DNA from: an uncultured Clostridia bacterium | GTDB taxonomy: Bacteria; Bacillota; Clostridia; TANB77; CAG-508 | Assembly (NCBI GenBank): GCA_934129745.1 | Contig: CAKOWZ010000009.1 | Span: forward strand, 1 to 64,000 | Reading direction: 5' to 3' | DNA: 64,000 nucleotides | Shown: piece by piece, positions 39,841 through 48,727 of the stretch | Position numbering within the stretch: the stretch's first letter is position 1 | Layout of the letters: every line of letters starts with the position of its first letter | The notes under the pieces: model-generated | Databases searched by the model: none | What the model was told of the DNA's origin: nothing | Seen by the model: only the letters and a program-made list of their open reading frames with translations | Made by a program: the position numbers and the translations under genes

Positions 39841-41508
39841 ATGTCAAATTTTGTGCATTTACATGTCCACAGTGAATTTAGTTTACTAGATGGAGCTAAT
39901 AGAATAAAAGATTTACCAGTAAGAGCAAAAGAACTTGGAATGGACGCAATTGCTATAACAGACCATGGTGTAATGTTTGGTGCAATTGATTTTTACAAAG
40001 CTTGTAAAGCAAATGGTGTGAAACCTATTATAGGTTGTGAAGTATATGTGGCACCACGTACAAGATTTGATAAAGAACCTAATATAGACAATAAATATAA
40101 TCATTTAATATTACTTGCTAAAAATAATGAAGGATATAAAAATCTATCAAAATTAGTATCATTAGGATTTACAGATGGATATTATTATAAACCACGTGTT
40201 GATAAAGAATTATTAGAAAAATATCATGAAGGATTAATTTGTTGTAGTGCTTGTTTGGCTGGAGAAGTGCCACAAGCAATTATTAGACAAGGGCTAGAAA
40301 AGGCAGAAGAAGCGGCTTTATGGTATAAAAATTTATTTGGTGAAGATTATTATTTAGAAATTCAAGCAAATAGTTTAAAAGAACAAATAATAGTAAATCA
40401 GAAAATGATTCAATTATCAAAAAAGTTAGGAATTAAGCTTGTTGCAACAAATGATGCACATTATTTAACAAAAGAAGATTATTATAATCATGAAGTTTTA
40501 CTATGTATTCAAACAGGTAAAAGAATGACAGATGATGATAGAATGTCATTTGAAACAAATGATTTTTATCTAAAATCTCCAGAAGAAATGGCTGAATATT
40601 TTAAAAATATTCCAGAAGCATTAGAAAATACTGTTGAAGTTGCAAATAAATGTAATGTCGAATTTGAATTTGGACATACTATTTTACCAAATTATGATGT
40701 TCCTGAAGAATTTGAAACACATTATGATTATTTAAAAAAATTATGTGATGATGGACTGATTTTCAAATATGGAGAAAATGGGATAACTGAAGAAATAGCT
40801 AAAAGAGCAGAATATGAATTATCAGTAATTAAAAAAATGGGATATGTAGATTATTTCTTAATTGTGTGGGATTACATAAATTATGCACGTTCACAAGGGA
40901 TTCCAGTAGGACCAGGACGTGGGTCTGGAGCAGGCTCAATTGTTGCTTATGCAATTGGAATAACTGACATTGATCCAATAAAATATAGTTTAATTTTTGA
41001 AAGATTTTTAAATCCTGAAAGAATTAGTATGCCTGATTTTGATGTTGATTTTTGTTATGAAAGAAGACAAGAAGTTATAGATTATGTTGAAAGAAAATAT
41101 GGAAATGACCATGTTTCACAGATTATAACATTTGGAACAATGTCAGCAAGAATGGTAATTCGTGATGTTGCAAGAGCTTTAGATGTATCATATGCAGAAG
41201 CTGATAAATTAGCAAAAATGATACCAAATGAATTACATATTACAATAAAAAAAGCTTTAGAACAAAATAGAGAATTAAGAGAAATGTATGAAAATGACGA
41301 AAACATTCATAAATTGCTAGAAATTGCAATGGGGCTAGAAGGTATGCCAAGACAAGCATCAACACATGCATGTGGAATAGTTATTACAAAAGAACCTGTA
41401 GATTCATATGTTCCTTTATATGTAAGAGATGGATTGATTTCAACACAATATATTATGACAACACTAGAAGAATTGCGGATTATTAAAAATGGACTTTTTA
41501 GGACTTAG
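39841..41508 (+). CDS. dnaE: DNA polymerase III alpha subunit DnaE, N-terminal part (frameshift at 41476)
   Basis: DnaE is the replicative polymerase catalytic subunit. This frame gives the PHP domain (FVHLHVHSEFSLLDGANRIK, ITDHGVMFGA, ATNDAHYLTKED), the polymerase palm PGRGSGAGSIVAYAIGI and catalytic PDFDVDFCYERR. It ends TLEELRIIKNGLFRT and stop. Deleting the C at 41476 converts ATTGCGGATTATT to give E-L-G-L-L-K-M-D, which joins the next frame exactly. The whole gene 39841-43363 would then encode 1173 aa, normal for DnaE1. The gene is essential, so the extra base is most likely a sequencing or assembly error. Confidence 0.95.
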   Translation: MSNFVHLHVHSEFSLLDGANRIKDLPVRAKELGMDAIAITDHGVMFGAIDFYKACKANGVKPIIGCEVYVAPRTRFDKEPNIDNKYNHLILLAKNNEGYKNLSKLVSLGFTDGYYYKPRVDKELLEKYHEGLICCSACLAGEVPQAIIRQGLEKAEEAALWYKNLFGEDYYLEIQANSLKEQIIVNQKMIQLSKKLGIKLVATNDAHYLTKEDYYNHEVLLCIQTGKRMTDDDRMSFETNDFYLKSPEEMAEYFKNIPEALENTVEVANKCNVEFEFGHTILPNYDVPEEFETHYDYLKKLCDDGLIFKYGENGITEEIAKRAEYELSVIKKMGYVDYFLIVWDYINYARSQGIPVGPGRGSGAGSIVAYAIGITDIDPIKYSLIFERFLNPERISMPDFDVDFCYERRQEVIDYVERKYGNDHVSQIITFGTMSARMVIRDVARALDVSYAEADKLAKMIPNELHITIKKALEQNRELREMYENDENIHKLLEIAMGLEGMPRQASTHACGIVITKEPVDSYVPLYVRDGLISTQYIMTTLEELRIIKNGLFRT

Positions 41509-43363
41509 AACTTTGACTGTAATACAAGATACAGTAGATTTGGTAAAACAAAATAGAGGAATAGATGTTGAATTTGATAGAGATATGAATGATCCAAAAG
41601 TATATAAATTATGGCAAACAGGTGACAGTATGGGAATATTCCAATTTGAAAGTCAAGGAATGACAAATTTCATGAAAGAATTAAAACCAGACTGTTTAGA
41701 AGACATAATTGCTGGTGTTTCATTATATCGTCCAGGGCCAATGGATCAAATACCAAGATATATTGCAAATAAACAAGATCCAGAACATGCTGTATATACA
41801 CATCCATCTTTAAAACCAATATTAGAAGTAACCTATGGTTGTATGGTTTATCAAGAACAAGTTATGCAAATAGTTAGAGATTTAGCAGGATATTCATTAG
41901 GTAGAGCTGATTTGGTTCGTCGTGCAATGGGAAAGAAAAAATTAGATGTAATGGCAAAAGAAAGAGAATATTTTATTCATGGACAAGTTGATGATAATGG
42001 AAATGTAGTAATTCCAGGATGTGTAAGAAATGGAATTGACGAAAAATCAGCTAATACAATTTTTGATGAAATGGCAGAATTTGCAAAATATGCATTTAAT
42101 AAATCACATGCTGCTGCATATGCTGTTGTATCATATAGAACAGCATATTTGAAAGCATATTATAAAGAAGAATTTATGGCTGCAACATTAAATAGTTTTT
42201 TAGGAAATTTAGATAAAGTTCCATTATATATTGAAGAATGTCGTAAAATGGGAATTGAAATATTAAAACCTGATATAAATAAAAGTTTTACGAAATTTAC
42301 AGTTGATAATGGAAAAATTAGATTTGGTTTAGGAAGTATAAAAAATGTTGGAAATAATGCTGTTGATTTTATAGTACAAAATCGTACTGAACATGGTGAA
42401 TTTAAAGACTTTGGAGATTTTTGCGAAAGAATGCAACAAGGGTCTGTTAATAAAAAATGTATTGAAAGTTTAATAAAAGCAGGATGTTTTGATGAATTTG
42501 AACAAACAAGAAGTACATTAATGGCATCATTTGAAGAAATTGTTGATAGTATTTCAGATTCAAGTAAAAAAAGTTTAAATGGACAAGTTTCTATGTTTGA
42601 TTTAGCTTTTGGAAATAACGAAAATTCTGAGGAAAATGATGTGTCAAAACAACTAGAAAATATAAAATACAAATATACAAATTTAGAAGAATATTCTGAA
42701 AAAGAGTTATTATCAATGGAAAAAGAAATGCTTGGATTATATATTTCAGGACATCCTCTTGAAAAACTGAGAAATGTTATTGAAGAACAAACTAATATTA
42801 ATACTCTGAAAATGAAGCAAATTAATGAATCAGAAGAAAATTCAGAAACCGAAATCCAAGAAAAACCACAATATAGAGATGGACAAATCGTAAAAATTGT
42901 TGGAATTGTAAATAGTGTTAAAAAGAAATATACAAAAACTAATAAAATTATGGCATTTGTCACAATTGAAGATTTATATGGACAATGTGAATTAATTGTT
43001 TTTGAAAATTGTTATCAAATGAGTTCAGATATATTATTAGATGAAAATGTTGTTTTAGTTGAAGGAAGATTAAGCATTAGAGAAGATGAAGATGTTAAGA
43101 TTGTAGCTAATAAAATTACTGAATTTAATGGACAAAAAGCTGGTAATAAGGGAAATATTCTTACAATAGATATTACAAATTTATCTGATGAGAAAAAAGA
43201 CAGATTAAGAGGAATTATTAAATTTTTTGCAGGTGATAGAAATAATTGTAGAATTGATATAAAAAATGGAGAAAGACTGGATTCTGCTGGTGGTATTTTA
43301 ATGAATGATGACATTTTTAAAGAATTTGTTGAAATTGTTGGAAGTGAAAATTTGAGTATTTAA
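41489..43363 (+). CDS. dnaE: DNA polymerase III alpha subunit DnaE, C-terminal part
   Basis: Continuation of DnaE in the next frame, starting at KMDFLGLRTLTVIQDT. It contains the fingers region (MGIFQFESQGMTNFMKELKP, then VSLYRPGPMDQIPRYI), the helix-hairpin-helix region NKSHAAAYAVVSYRTAYLKA, the LFDLAFGNN-type beta-clamp-binding stretch (QVSMFDLAFGN, like QxxxLF) and the OB fold VKIVGIVNSVKKKYTKTNKI. The ATG at 41489 overlaps the first frame by 20 bp and has no RBS, so it is not a real start. Confidence 0.95.
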   Translation: MDFLGLRTLTVIQDTVDLVKQNRGIDVEFDRDMNDPKVYKLWQTGDSMGIFQFESQGMTNFMKELKPDCLEDIIAGVSLYRPGPMDQIPRYIANKQDPEHAVYTHPSLKPILEVTYGCMVYQEQVMQIVRDLAGYSLGRADLVRRAMGKKKLDVMAKEREYFIHGQVDDNGNVVIPGCVRNGIDEKSANTIFDEMAEFAKYAFNKSHAAAYAVVSYRTAYLKAYYKEEFMAATLNSFLGNLDKVPLYIEECRKMGIEILKPDINKSFTKFTVDNGKIRFGLGSIKNVGNNAVDFIVQNRTEHGEFKDFGDFCERMQQGSVNKKCIESLIKAGCFDEFEQTRSTLMASFEEIVDSISDSSKKSLNGQVSMFDLAFGNNENSEENDVSKQLENIKYKYTNLEEYSEKELLSMEKEMLGLYISGHPLEKLRNVIEEQTNINTLKMKQINESEENSETEIQEKPQYRDGQIVKIVGIVNSVKKKYTKTNKIMAFVTIEDLYGQCELIVFENCYQMSSDILLDENVVLVEGRLSIREDEDVKIVANKITEFNGQKAGNKGNILTIDITNLSDEKKDRLRGIIKFFAGDRNNCRIDIKNGERLDSAGGILMNDDIFKEFVEIVGSENLSI

Positions 43364-43468
43364 ATATTAAAAATTGGTGAATTATAAAAGTAAAATTATA
43401 TTTTATTTTTATAATTTACTTTATAAAAAAATTTGGTAAATAAATTTTGAAAAATATAGCAAAATCAA

Positions 43469-43497
43469 TTGACACTGATACCAAATTATGATAAAAT
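43469..43497 (+). promoter_or_regulatory. rplU-rpmA operon promoter
   Basis: TTGACA 43469-43474, 17-bp spacer, TAAAAT 43492-43497. Confidence 0.85.
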
Positions 43498-43502
43498 ATA
43501 AA

Positions 43503-43618
43503 CCTGTAAGCCGCCTGGGTCGGGTTTGAAATGTTAGTGTTTAATAATAATGATTAAATTTATAAACAATAACTACCTAGTATTTTATGCTTAGCGAGTA
43601 TACATATAAAGGGAGGTG
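43503..43618 (+). promoter_or_regulatory. L21-type ribosomal protein leader
   Basis: About 115 nt of leader between the promoter and rplU starts TGTAAGCCGCCTGGGTCGGG, a GC-rich patch in AT-rich DNA, and ends at GGGAGGTG. Position and the conserved early CCG/GGG stems fit the known L21 leader of Firmicutes. The fold was not computed. Confidence 0.65.
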
Positions 43619-43625
43619 TACTTAA

Positions 43626-43940
43626 ATGTACGCAATAATTGAAAGTTGTGGAAAACAATACAAAGTTTCAGAAGGAGATGTAGTATTCTTCGAAAAATTA
43701 GATACTGATGAAGGTAAAAAAGTTAAATTTGACAAAGTTGTTTTAGTATCTAATGATGATAAAGTAGAAGTTGGAGCTCCTTATGTTAAAGGTGTTAAAG
43801 TTGAAGGTAAAGTAGTTGCACATGGTAAAGCTAAAAAAATATTAGTTTACAAATATAAAGCAAAGAAAAACTACAGAAGAACACAAGGACATAGACAACC
43901 ATATACAAAAGTTGAAATTACAAAAATTACAGTTGCTTAA
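43626..43940 (+). CDS. rplU: 50S ribosomal protein L21
   Basis: 104 aa; GGGAGG precedes the ATG. MYAIIESCGKQYKVSEGDVV, FDKVVLVSNDDKVEVGAPYV and YKAKKNYRRTQGHRQPYTKV are diagnostic of L21. It binds 23S rRNA domain I. Co-transcribed with rpmA after a 209-bp gap that contains no Prp protease gene. Confidence 0.97.
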   Translation: MYAIIESCGKQYKVSEGDVVFFEKLDTDEGKKVKFDKVVLVSNDDKVEVGAPYVKGVKVEGKVVAHGKAKKILVYKYKAKKNYRRTQGHRQPYTKVEITKITVA

Positions 43941-44149
43941 TTTATATTTAATTTAGTTTAAAATTTAAATAAAAAATTGTAAAAAAATTTCAATAATATG
44001 ATTGATATGAAATAAAAATTTTGTATGAAATTATAAAATAAAAATAGAGAAAACTATAAAAAATCAAATATTTATTTAAAAAATATAATTTTTATGTAAT
44101 TTAAATAAGAGAATTTATAAAATCCAAAAACTGAAAGGAGGGAAAAAAC

Positions 44150-44419
44150 ATGGCTCATAAAAAAGGTCAAGGTAGTGTTAAGAACGGTAGAGACAGTGAG
44201 TCTAAACGTCTTGGTTTAAAAAGAGCTGATGGACAAATAGTTCCAGCAGGAAATATCCTAGTAAGACAAAGAGGAACAAAAATTCATCCAGGAACAAATG
44301 TAGGAATCGGTAGTGATGATACATTATATGCAAAAATAACTGGTAGAGTTAAATTTGAAAGATTAGGAAAAGACAAGAAAAAAGTTAGTGTTTATCCAGT
44401 AGAGGAAACAAATAACTAA
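44150..44419 (+). CDS. rpmA: 50S ribosomal protein L27, short N-terminus form
   Basis: 89 aa; AAAGGAGG precedes the ATG. MAHKKGQGSVKNGRDSESKR then LGLKRADGQIVPAGNILVRQ identify L27. Most Firmicutes L27 carry an extra N-terminus (about nine residues ending F-F-A) removed by the protease Prp, encoded between rplU and rpmA. Here the protein starts directly with the mature M-A-H-K-K sequence, as in E. coli, and Prp is absent from the gap. L27's N-terminus reaches the peptidyl-transferase centre. Confidence 0.97.
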   Translation: MAHKKGQGSVKNGRDSESKRLGLKRADGQIVPAGNILVRQRGTKIHPGTNVGIGSDDTLYAKITGRVKFERLGKDKKKVSVYPVEETNN

Positions 44420-44442
44420 TTTATAATTAATTTGATAAAAAG

Positions 44443-44499
44443 AAGATTGAAAAAACAAAACTATTGAAAAAATAGTTAAAGATTTTTCAATCTTTTTTT
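44443..44499 (+). terminator. rplU-rpmA terminator
   Basis: AAGATTGAAAAA (44443-) pairs with TTTTTCAATCTT (44483-44494), with an inner AACTATT/AATAGTT stem, then a T-run. Confidence 0.85.
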
Positions 44500-44642
44500 A
44501 GCAGTTACAAATTTTAAATTTTCTTATCTGTGTTTGAAATAAATAGAAATAAGCGATTTTGGTTCACTTTTAAATGGTACAAATATTAGTATTGCAAAAT
44601 ATTTTTTACCCCAAATTTTAGAATTGAATTTCTAAAATATAC

Positions 44643-44671
44643 TTGCAATCAAGCTTAAAATAAGGTATAAT
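44643..44671 (+). promoter_or_regulatory. trpS promoter
   Basis: TTGCAA 44643-44648, 17-bp spacer, TATAAT 44666-44671. It leaves a 5' leader of about 120 nt containing a short reading frame; no T-box consensus is seen. 44500-44640 holds no gene. Confidence 0.8.
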
Positions 44672-44710
44672 TTTACATAAGTATTCTCAAAAAGAGAGGA
44701 ATGAAAACAT

Positions 44711-44758
44711 ATGAAATATAAAATAAATAATGTGGTAGGAAAACGATGGCAAATATAG
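44711..44758 (+). CDS. Candidate trpS leader peptide
   Basis: A 15-codon frame (MKYKINNVVGKRWQI) in the trpS leader, preceded by GAGAGGA about 10 nt upstream and followed 41 bp later by trpS. It contains a Trp codon (TGG) near its end, as would a translation-dependent attenuator sensing Trp-tRNA. A single Trp codon and no clear terminator make the role uncertain. Confidence 0.35.
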   Translation: MKYKINNVVGKRWQI

Positions 44759-44799
44759 CTTTTTAATAATATAAATACTAAAAGAAAGAAGGAAAAATT

Positions 44800-45792
44800 A
44801 TGGAAAAGAAAGTTATATTAAGTGGAATACAAGCCACAGGAGATTTACATTTAGGAAATTATATAGGAGCATTAAAAAGATTTGTAAAAATGCAAGAAGA
44901 ATACAATTGTTATTATATGGTAGCTAATTTGCATGCATTAACAGTTAGAAGAGAACCAGAAGAATTAAAACAAAATATATATAAAATATTAGCAACATAT
45001 ATTGCAGCTGGATTAGATCCAGATAAAAGTACAATATTTTTACAATCACAAGTTCATGAACATGCAGAATTAGGTTGGGTTTTAGATTGTTATACATATA
45101 TGGGAGAATTATCAAGAATGACTCAATATAAAGATAAATCAGCAAAACATGCAGATAATATAAATGCTGGATTATTTACTTATCCAAGTTTAATGGCAGG
45201 AGATATTTTATTATATCAAACTGACTTAGTACCAACAGGAGAAGATCAAAAACAACATGTTGAATTAACAAGAAATATTGCTGAAAGATTTAATAATTTA
45301 TATGGAGAAACATTTAAAATTCCAGAACCTTTTATCGAAAAAACTGGAGCAAGAATTATGGGACTACAAGATCCAACTAGTAAAATGAGTAAAAGTAGTA
45401 CACTTGCAAATGATACAATACTATTAATAGACACTCCAGAAGTAATCATGAAAAAAATCAAAAAAGCTGTAACAGATTCAGAAGGTATTGTAAAATTTGA
45501 TGAAAAAAATAAGCCAGGAATAAGTAATTTAATGGAAATATATGGAACTATAACTAATAAAACTATGGATGAAGTAGAAAAAGAATTTGAAGGAGAAAAT
45601 TATGGTTCATTTAAGGTAGCAGTTGCAAATGCTATTATTAAAGAATTAGAACCATTCCAAAATAAATATAATGACCTTATGAAAAATCCTAAAAAATTAG
45701 AAGAAATATATCATAAAGGTGCAGAAAAAGCAGCCAAAATAGCAAGTAAAACAATGAATGATGTTTATGACAAAATTGGAGTTTTAAGATAA
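44800..45792 (+). CDS. trpS: Tryptophanyl-tRNA synthetase
   Basis: 330 aa; GAAGGA before the start. Class I synthetase: SGIQATGDLHLGNYIGALKR holds the HIGH-like HLGN, DLVPTGEDQKQHVELTRNIA the tryptophan/ATP region, and SKMSKSSTLAN the KMSKS loop. Charges tRNA-Trp in the cytoplasm. Length and order of motifs are normal for the bacterial TrpRS. Monocistronic with a long leader. Confidence 0.97.
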   Translation: MEKKVILSGIQATGDLHLGNYIGALKRFVKMQEEYNCYYMVANLHALTVRREPEELKQNIYKILATYIAAGLDPDKSTIFLQSQVHEHAELGWVLDCYTYMGELSRMTQYKDKSAKHADNINAGLFTYPSLMAGDILLYQTDLVPTGEDQKQHVELTRNIAERFNNLYGETFKIPEPFIEKTGARIMGLQDPTSKMSKSSTLANDTILLIDTPEVIMKKIKKAVTDSEGIVKFDEKNKPGISNLMEIYGTITNKTMDEVEKEFEGENYGSFKVAVANAIIKELEPFQNKYNDLMKNPKKLEEIYHKGAEKAAKIASKTMNDVYDKIGVLR

Positions 45793-45924
45793 TAAAGTTT
45801 AGTAAAGTAGTCAATAAAGTTGATAATTTACAAATGATTGATATGAAAGTGATTAAGCTCTTTAAAATAATTGCCTATTTTGTCATCAAATTAAATTAAA
45901 AATATAAGAAAGGGTTGAAAAGTA

Positions 45925-47199
45925 ATGTTTACAGATTACGTCAAAATTTTAGTTAAATCAGGAGATGGTGGAGATGGAGCAATTTCATTTAGAAGAGAAA
46001 AATATGTAGCAGCAGGTGGACCTGATGGAGGAGATGGAGGAAAAGGTGGAGATGTATATTTCACAGTTGATCCAGACTCTAATACATTAATTGATTTTAG
46101 ATTTAAGAAAAAATTTAAAGCTGAAAATGGAAATAATGGTGAAGGTGCTAGAAGATATGGTAGAGGTGGAGAAGACCTTTATATTAAAGTACCATTAGGA
46201 ACAATAGTTAAAGATGCTGAAACAGGAGCAATTTTAGCTGATTTATGTAAAAAAGGACAAACTGAATTAGTATTTCCTGGTGGTAGAGGAGGTAAAGGAA
46301 ATTCACATTTTGCCACATCAACAAGACAAGCACCACATTTTTCACAAGGTGGTGAAAAAGGAATTGAAAAAGAAGTGATTTTAGAATTAAAATTACTTGC
46401 AGATGTTGGTTTAATAGGATTTCCAAATGTTGGTAAATCAACATTTTTATCAACAGTAACATCAGCAACACCTAAAATTGCAGATTATCATTTCACAACA
46501 TTAGAACCAAATCTTGGAGTTGTAAAAAGTGAATATGGTGATAGTTTTGTAATAGCTGATATTCCTGGAATTATTGAAGGAGCAAGTCAAGGAACAGGAT
46601 TAGGACTTCAATTTTTAAGACATATTGAAAGAACTAGGTTATTATTACATGTTATTGATGTTTCAGGTATTGAAGGAAGAAGACCTGTACAAGATTTTGA
46701 AATTATTAATAATGAGTTAAAATCTTATAGTGAAAAATTAAGTACAAGAACACAAATAATAGTAGCTAGTAAAGCTGATTTAATTCAAGATGAAGAATTA
46801 TTTAATGAATTAGTTAAATTAGCAAAAGAGAAAAATATGAAATTATTTAAAATTTCATCAGTTACTGGTGAAGGTGTTAAAGAATTACTTGATTATGTAT
46901 CTGCAACATTGAAAACACTACCAAAGGAAGATTTAGTTGATGTTGAAGATATTAAAAAAGTATATACTTTAGAAGATAAAGAAGAATTCACATTAGAAAG
47001 AAAAGATGGGATATGGGTTGTTGAAGGACCAGGTGTTGAAAGAATTATGAGAAGAGTTAACTTAGATGATAATGAATCAATGCATTATTTCCATAAATGT
47101 TTGGATAAGCTTGGAGTTAATCAAGCATTGAAAAAAGCAGGTGTAAAAGATGGAGATACAGTAAGTATTGATGGTTGGGAACTTGAGTGGTATGACTAA
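45925..47199 (+). CDS. obgE: GTPase Obg/CgtA
   Basis: 424 aa; AAGGG RBS. Glycine-rich Obg fold at residues 1-158 (KSGDGGDGAISFRREKYVAA; GGPDGGDGGKGGDVYF), a G domain with GFPNVGKST (G1), FTTLEPNLG (G2), DIPGIIEGASQG (G3), SKAD (G4) and SS(V)TG (G5), and a C-terminal OCT domain (VYTLEDKEEFTLERKDGIWV). Essential GTPase in 50S assembly, growth control and sporulation. It often sits near rplU-rpmA, as here, with trpS between. Confidence 0.97.
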   Translation: MFTDYVKILVKSGDGGDGAISFRREKYVAAGGPDGGDGGKGGDVYFTVDPDSNTLIDFRFKKKFKAENGNNGEGARRYGRGGEDLYIKVPLGTIVKDAETGAILADLCKKGQTELVFPGGRGGKGNSHFATSTRQAPHFSQGGEKGIEKEVILELKLLADVGLIGFPNVGKSTFLSTVTSATPKIADYHFTTLEPNLGVVKSEYGDSFVIADIPGIIEGASQGTGLGLQFLRHIERTRLLLHVIDVSGIEGRRPVQDFEIINNELKSYSEKLSTRTQIIVASKADLIQDEELFNELVKLAKEKNMKLFKISSVTGEGVKELLDYVSATLKTLPKEDLVDVEDIKKVYTLEDKEEFTLERKDGIWVVEGPGVERIMRRVNLDDNESMHYFHKCLDKLGVNQALKKAGVKDGDTVSIDGWELEWYD

Positions 47200-47249
47200 C
47201 CTTTACAATTTAATGTCGAATTTTGTTGGAAAAATATTTTAAAAAATAA

Positions 47250-47288
47250 AAACTTATGTTTGACAATTTTCTGTTTGTATGTTATTAT
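47250..47288 (+). promoter_or_regulatory. lexA promoter with candidate LexA box
   Basis: TTGACA 47260-47265, 17-bp spacer, TATTAT 47283-47288. Palindrome AAACTTATGTTT (47250-47261) overlaps the -35 and resembles the Gram-positive LexA site GAACNNNNGTTC, which would give self-repression. The match is imperfect at the outer bases. Confidence 0.6.
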
Positions 47289-47321
47289 ATTAATAAGTTA
47301 TGTGAAAGGAGTAATGTGGAG

Positions 47322-48038
47322 ATGGAAAATGAAAACAAAATAAAAAATGAGAATGAAGTTCAAGGAAAAACACGTAGAAAAAAAGGCTCAAAAGAGCTAA
47401 ATAATAGAGAAAAAGATATTTTAAAATATATAGAAAAACAGGTTGAAGAACAAGGATATGCACCTTCTGTTAGGGAAATAGGAAAAGCAGTGGGACTAAG
47501 TTCAACTGCAACAGTACATTCATATTTATCAAAATTAGAAGAAAAAGGATACATAAAGAAAGAAACACAAAAAGGAAGAACATTAAGATTATTAAAAGGA
47601 ACAGGAAAAAAAGAAAATAAATCAGATGAAAAAAATGATGAAAAAGCTTTTTATAGTGGAAGAGAACTAGTAAATGTTCCTGTTGTTGGAAAAATAACAG
47701 CTGGAGCTCCAATTTTAGCTGTTGAAAATGTAACTGATAGTTTCTTAATTCCAGTAGATTTTGTTGGAAATTCTGAAAGTTTCATGTTAACAGTTAGTGG
47801 AGAAAGTATGATTGAAGCTGGAATCTTAGATGGAGATTATATATTAGTAAAAAGACAAAATGTAGCTAGAAATGGTGAAATAGTTGTTGCAATGATAGAT
47901 GAAGAAGCAACAGTAAAAACATTTTTTAAAGAAAATGGACATGTTAGATTACAACCAGAAAATAGTTCAATGGAACCAATAATTGTTCCAGATTGTCAAA
48001 TTTTAGGAAAAGTAGTTGGAGTATTTAGAAAATTATAA
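47322..48038 (+). CDS. lexA: LexA repressor
   Basis: 238 aa from ATG 47322 (AAAGGAG at 47305-47311). The in-frame ATG at 47256 lies upstream of the promoter -35 and is rejected. The winged HTH is YAPSVREIGKAVGLSSTATVH. Self-cleavage site ITAGAPILAVEN has the Ala-Gly bond; catalytic Ser in VSGESMIEAGILDGDYILVK; catalytic Lys in EATVKTFFKENG. LexA represses SOS genes until RecA filaments stimulate cleavage. An extra Lys-rich N-terminal stretch (30 residues) and linker make it longer than the usual 205 aa. Confidence 0.97.
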   Translation: MENENKIKNENEVQGKTRRKKGSKELNNREKDILKYIEKQVEEQGYAPSVREIGKAVGLSSTATVHSYLSKLEEKGYIKKETQKGRTLRLLKGTGKKENKSDEKNDEKAFYSGRELVNVPVVGKITAGAPILAVENVTDSFLIPVDFVGNSESFMLTVSGESMIEAGILDGDYILVKRQNVARNGEIVVAMIDEEATVKTFFKENGHVRLQPENSSMEPIIVPDCQILGKVVGVFRKL

Positions 48039-48085
48039 TTTATAAATTTTATGGCGAAATTTTATAAAGGAAAAGAGGAAGTAGA

Positions 48086-48547
48086 ATGAAAAGAATGAAA
48101 ACATTTCTTATGTATTTAATATTACTTATTGCTTTTTATGTGTTCAGTAATTTAATGATAAATGCATTTTTAAAAGTATCATATTATGATATGCATAATT
48201 ATGAAATAAATGTAGATAACTTATTTGTTGATGTAAGTGAAGCAAAAGCATCAAGAAGAAATGGTCATATATATGGAATTATAAAAAACAATGGAGATAT
48301 TACAATTGAAAATAAATATTTAAAAGTTAGTTTATTATCTAAAAATGAAGTAACAATGGGAGAAAAATACATTAAAATAGATAAAATTGAGCCAGAACAA
48401 TTACGAAAATTTGAATTAAATTTTGATGAAGATAATGTTAAAACTTTTAAAATTGAAATGGTTGATACTAAACCAGAAGAAGAAGATTTTTCAGAATTAA
48501 TTAAAACAAATGCAAAAGATTTAATTAATCAAACTAAAACAAAATAA
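48086..48547 (+). CDS. Hypothetical membrane-anchored protein
   Basis: 153 aa; GAGGAAG RBS. Residues 6-29 (FLMYLILLIAFYVFSNLMIN) form one N-terminal transmembrane helix, followed by an extracytoplasmic beta-rich domain (VDNLFVDVSEAKASRRNGHI; YGIIKNNGDITIENKYLKVS) resembling FxLYD-type immunoglobulin-like domains. No cysteines and no catalytic motif. It lies between lexA and mreB, with no clear operon link. Family assignment tentative. Confidence 0.75.
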   Translation: MKRMKTFLMYLILLIAFYVFSNLMINAFLKVSYYDMHNYEINVDNLFVDVSEAKASRRNGHIYGIIKNNGDITIENKYLKVSLLSKNEVTMGEKYIKIDKIEPEQLRKFELNFDEDNVKTFKIEMVDTKPEEEDFSELIKTNAKDLINQTKTK

Positions 48548-48590
48548 ATAAAATACAAAAACTAGTAATAAATGAGAAATAAATGTAGCA

Positions 48591-48635
48591 AAATATATTA
48601 GTAATTAAAATTGATTTACTAATATATTTTTTTTA
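48591..48635 (+). terminator. Intrinsic terminator
   Basis: AATATATTAGTA / TACTAATATATT 12-bp stem followed by a T-run. Confidence 0.85.
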
Positions 48636-48643
48636 TTTAAAAC

Positions 48644-48673
48644 ATTGCTATTTTAAATGAAATGTAATATAAT
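48644..48673 (+). promoter_or_regulatory. Probable mreB promoter
   Basis: TTGCTA 48644-48649, 18-bp spacer, TATAAT 48668-48673. Confidence 0.65.
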
Positions 48674-48727
48674 CGTAAAGTAAATGAAATAATTACGTAA
48701 TATTTTAGTAAGAAGGGAAGATAGTAT

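Noticed and set aside
41470..41510. Programmed frameshift, intein or split DnaE
   Set aside because: No slippery site, no intein motifs and no RBS for the second half; a single extra C explains the break exactly.
42160..42963. Long minus-strand reading frame inside dnaE (267 aa), and similar ones inside polA, mgtA and murB
   Set aside because: These are hydrophobic, Ser/Phe/Ile-rich shadows of AT-rich coding sequence, without RBS or recognisable motifs.
43941..44149. prp protease gene between rplU and rpmA
   Set aside because: All frames in this 209-bp gap are closed and no Prp motif is present.
44640..44799. T-box riboswitch before trpS
   Set aside because: The conserved T-box sequence (TGG-ACC-GCG type) and a following terminator are not present in the leader.
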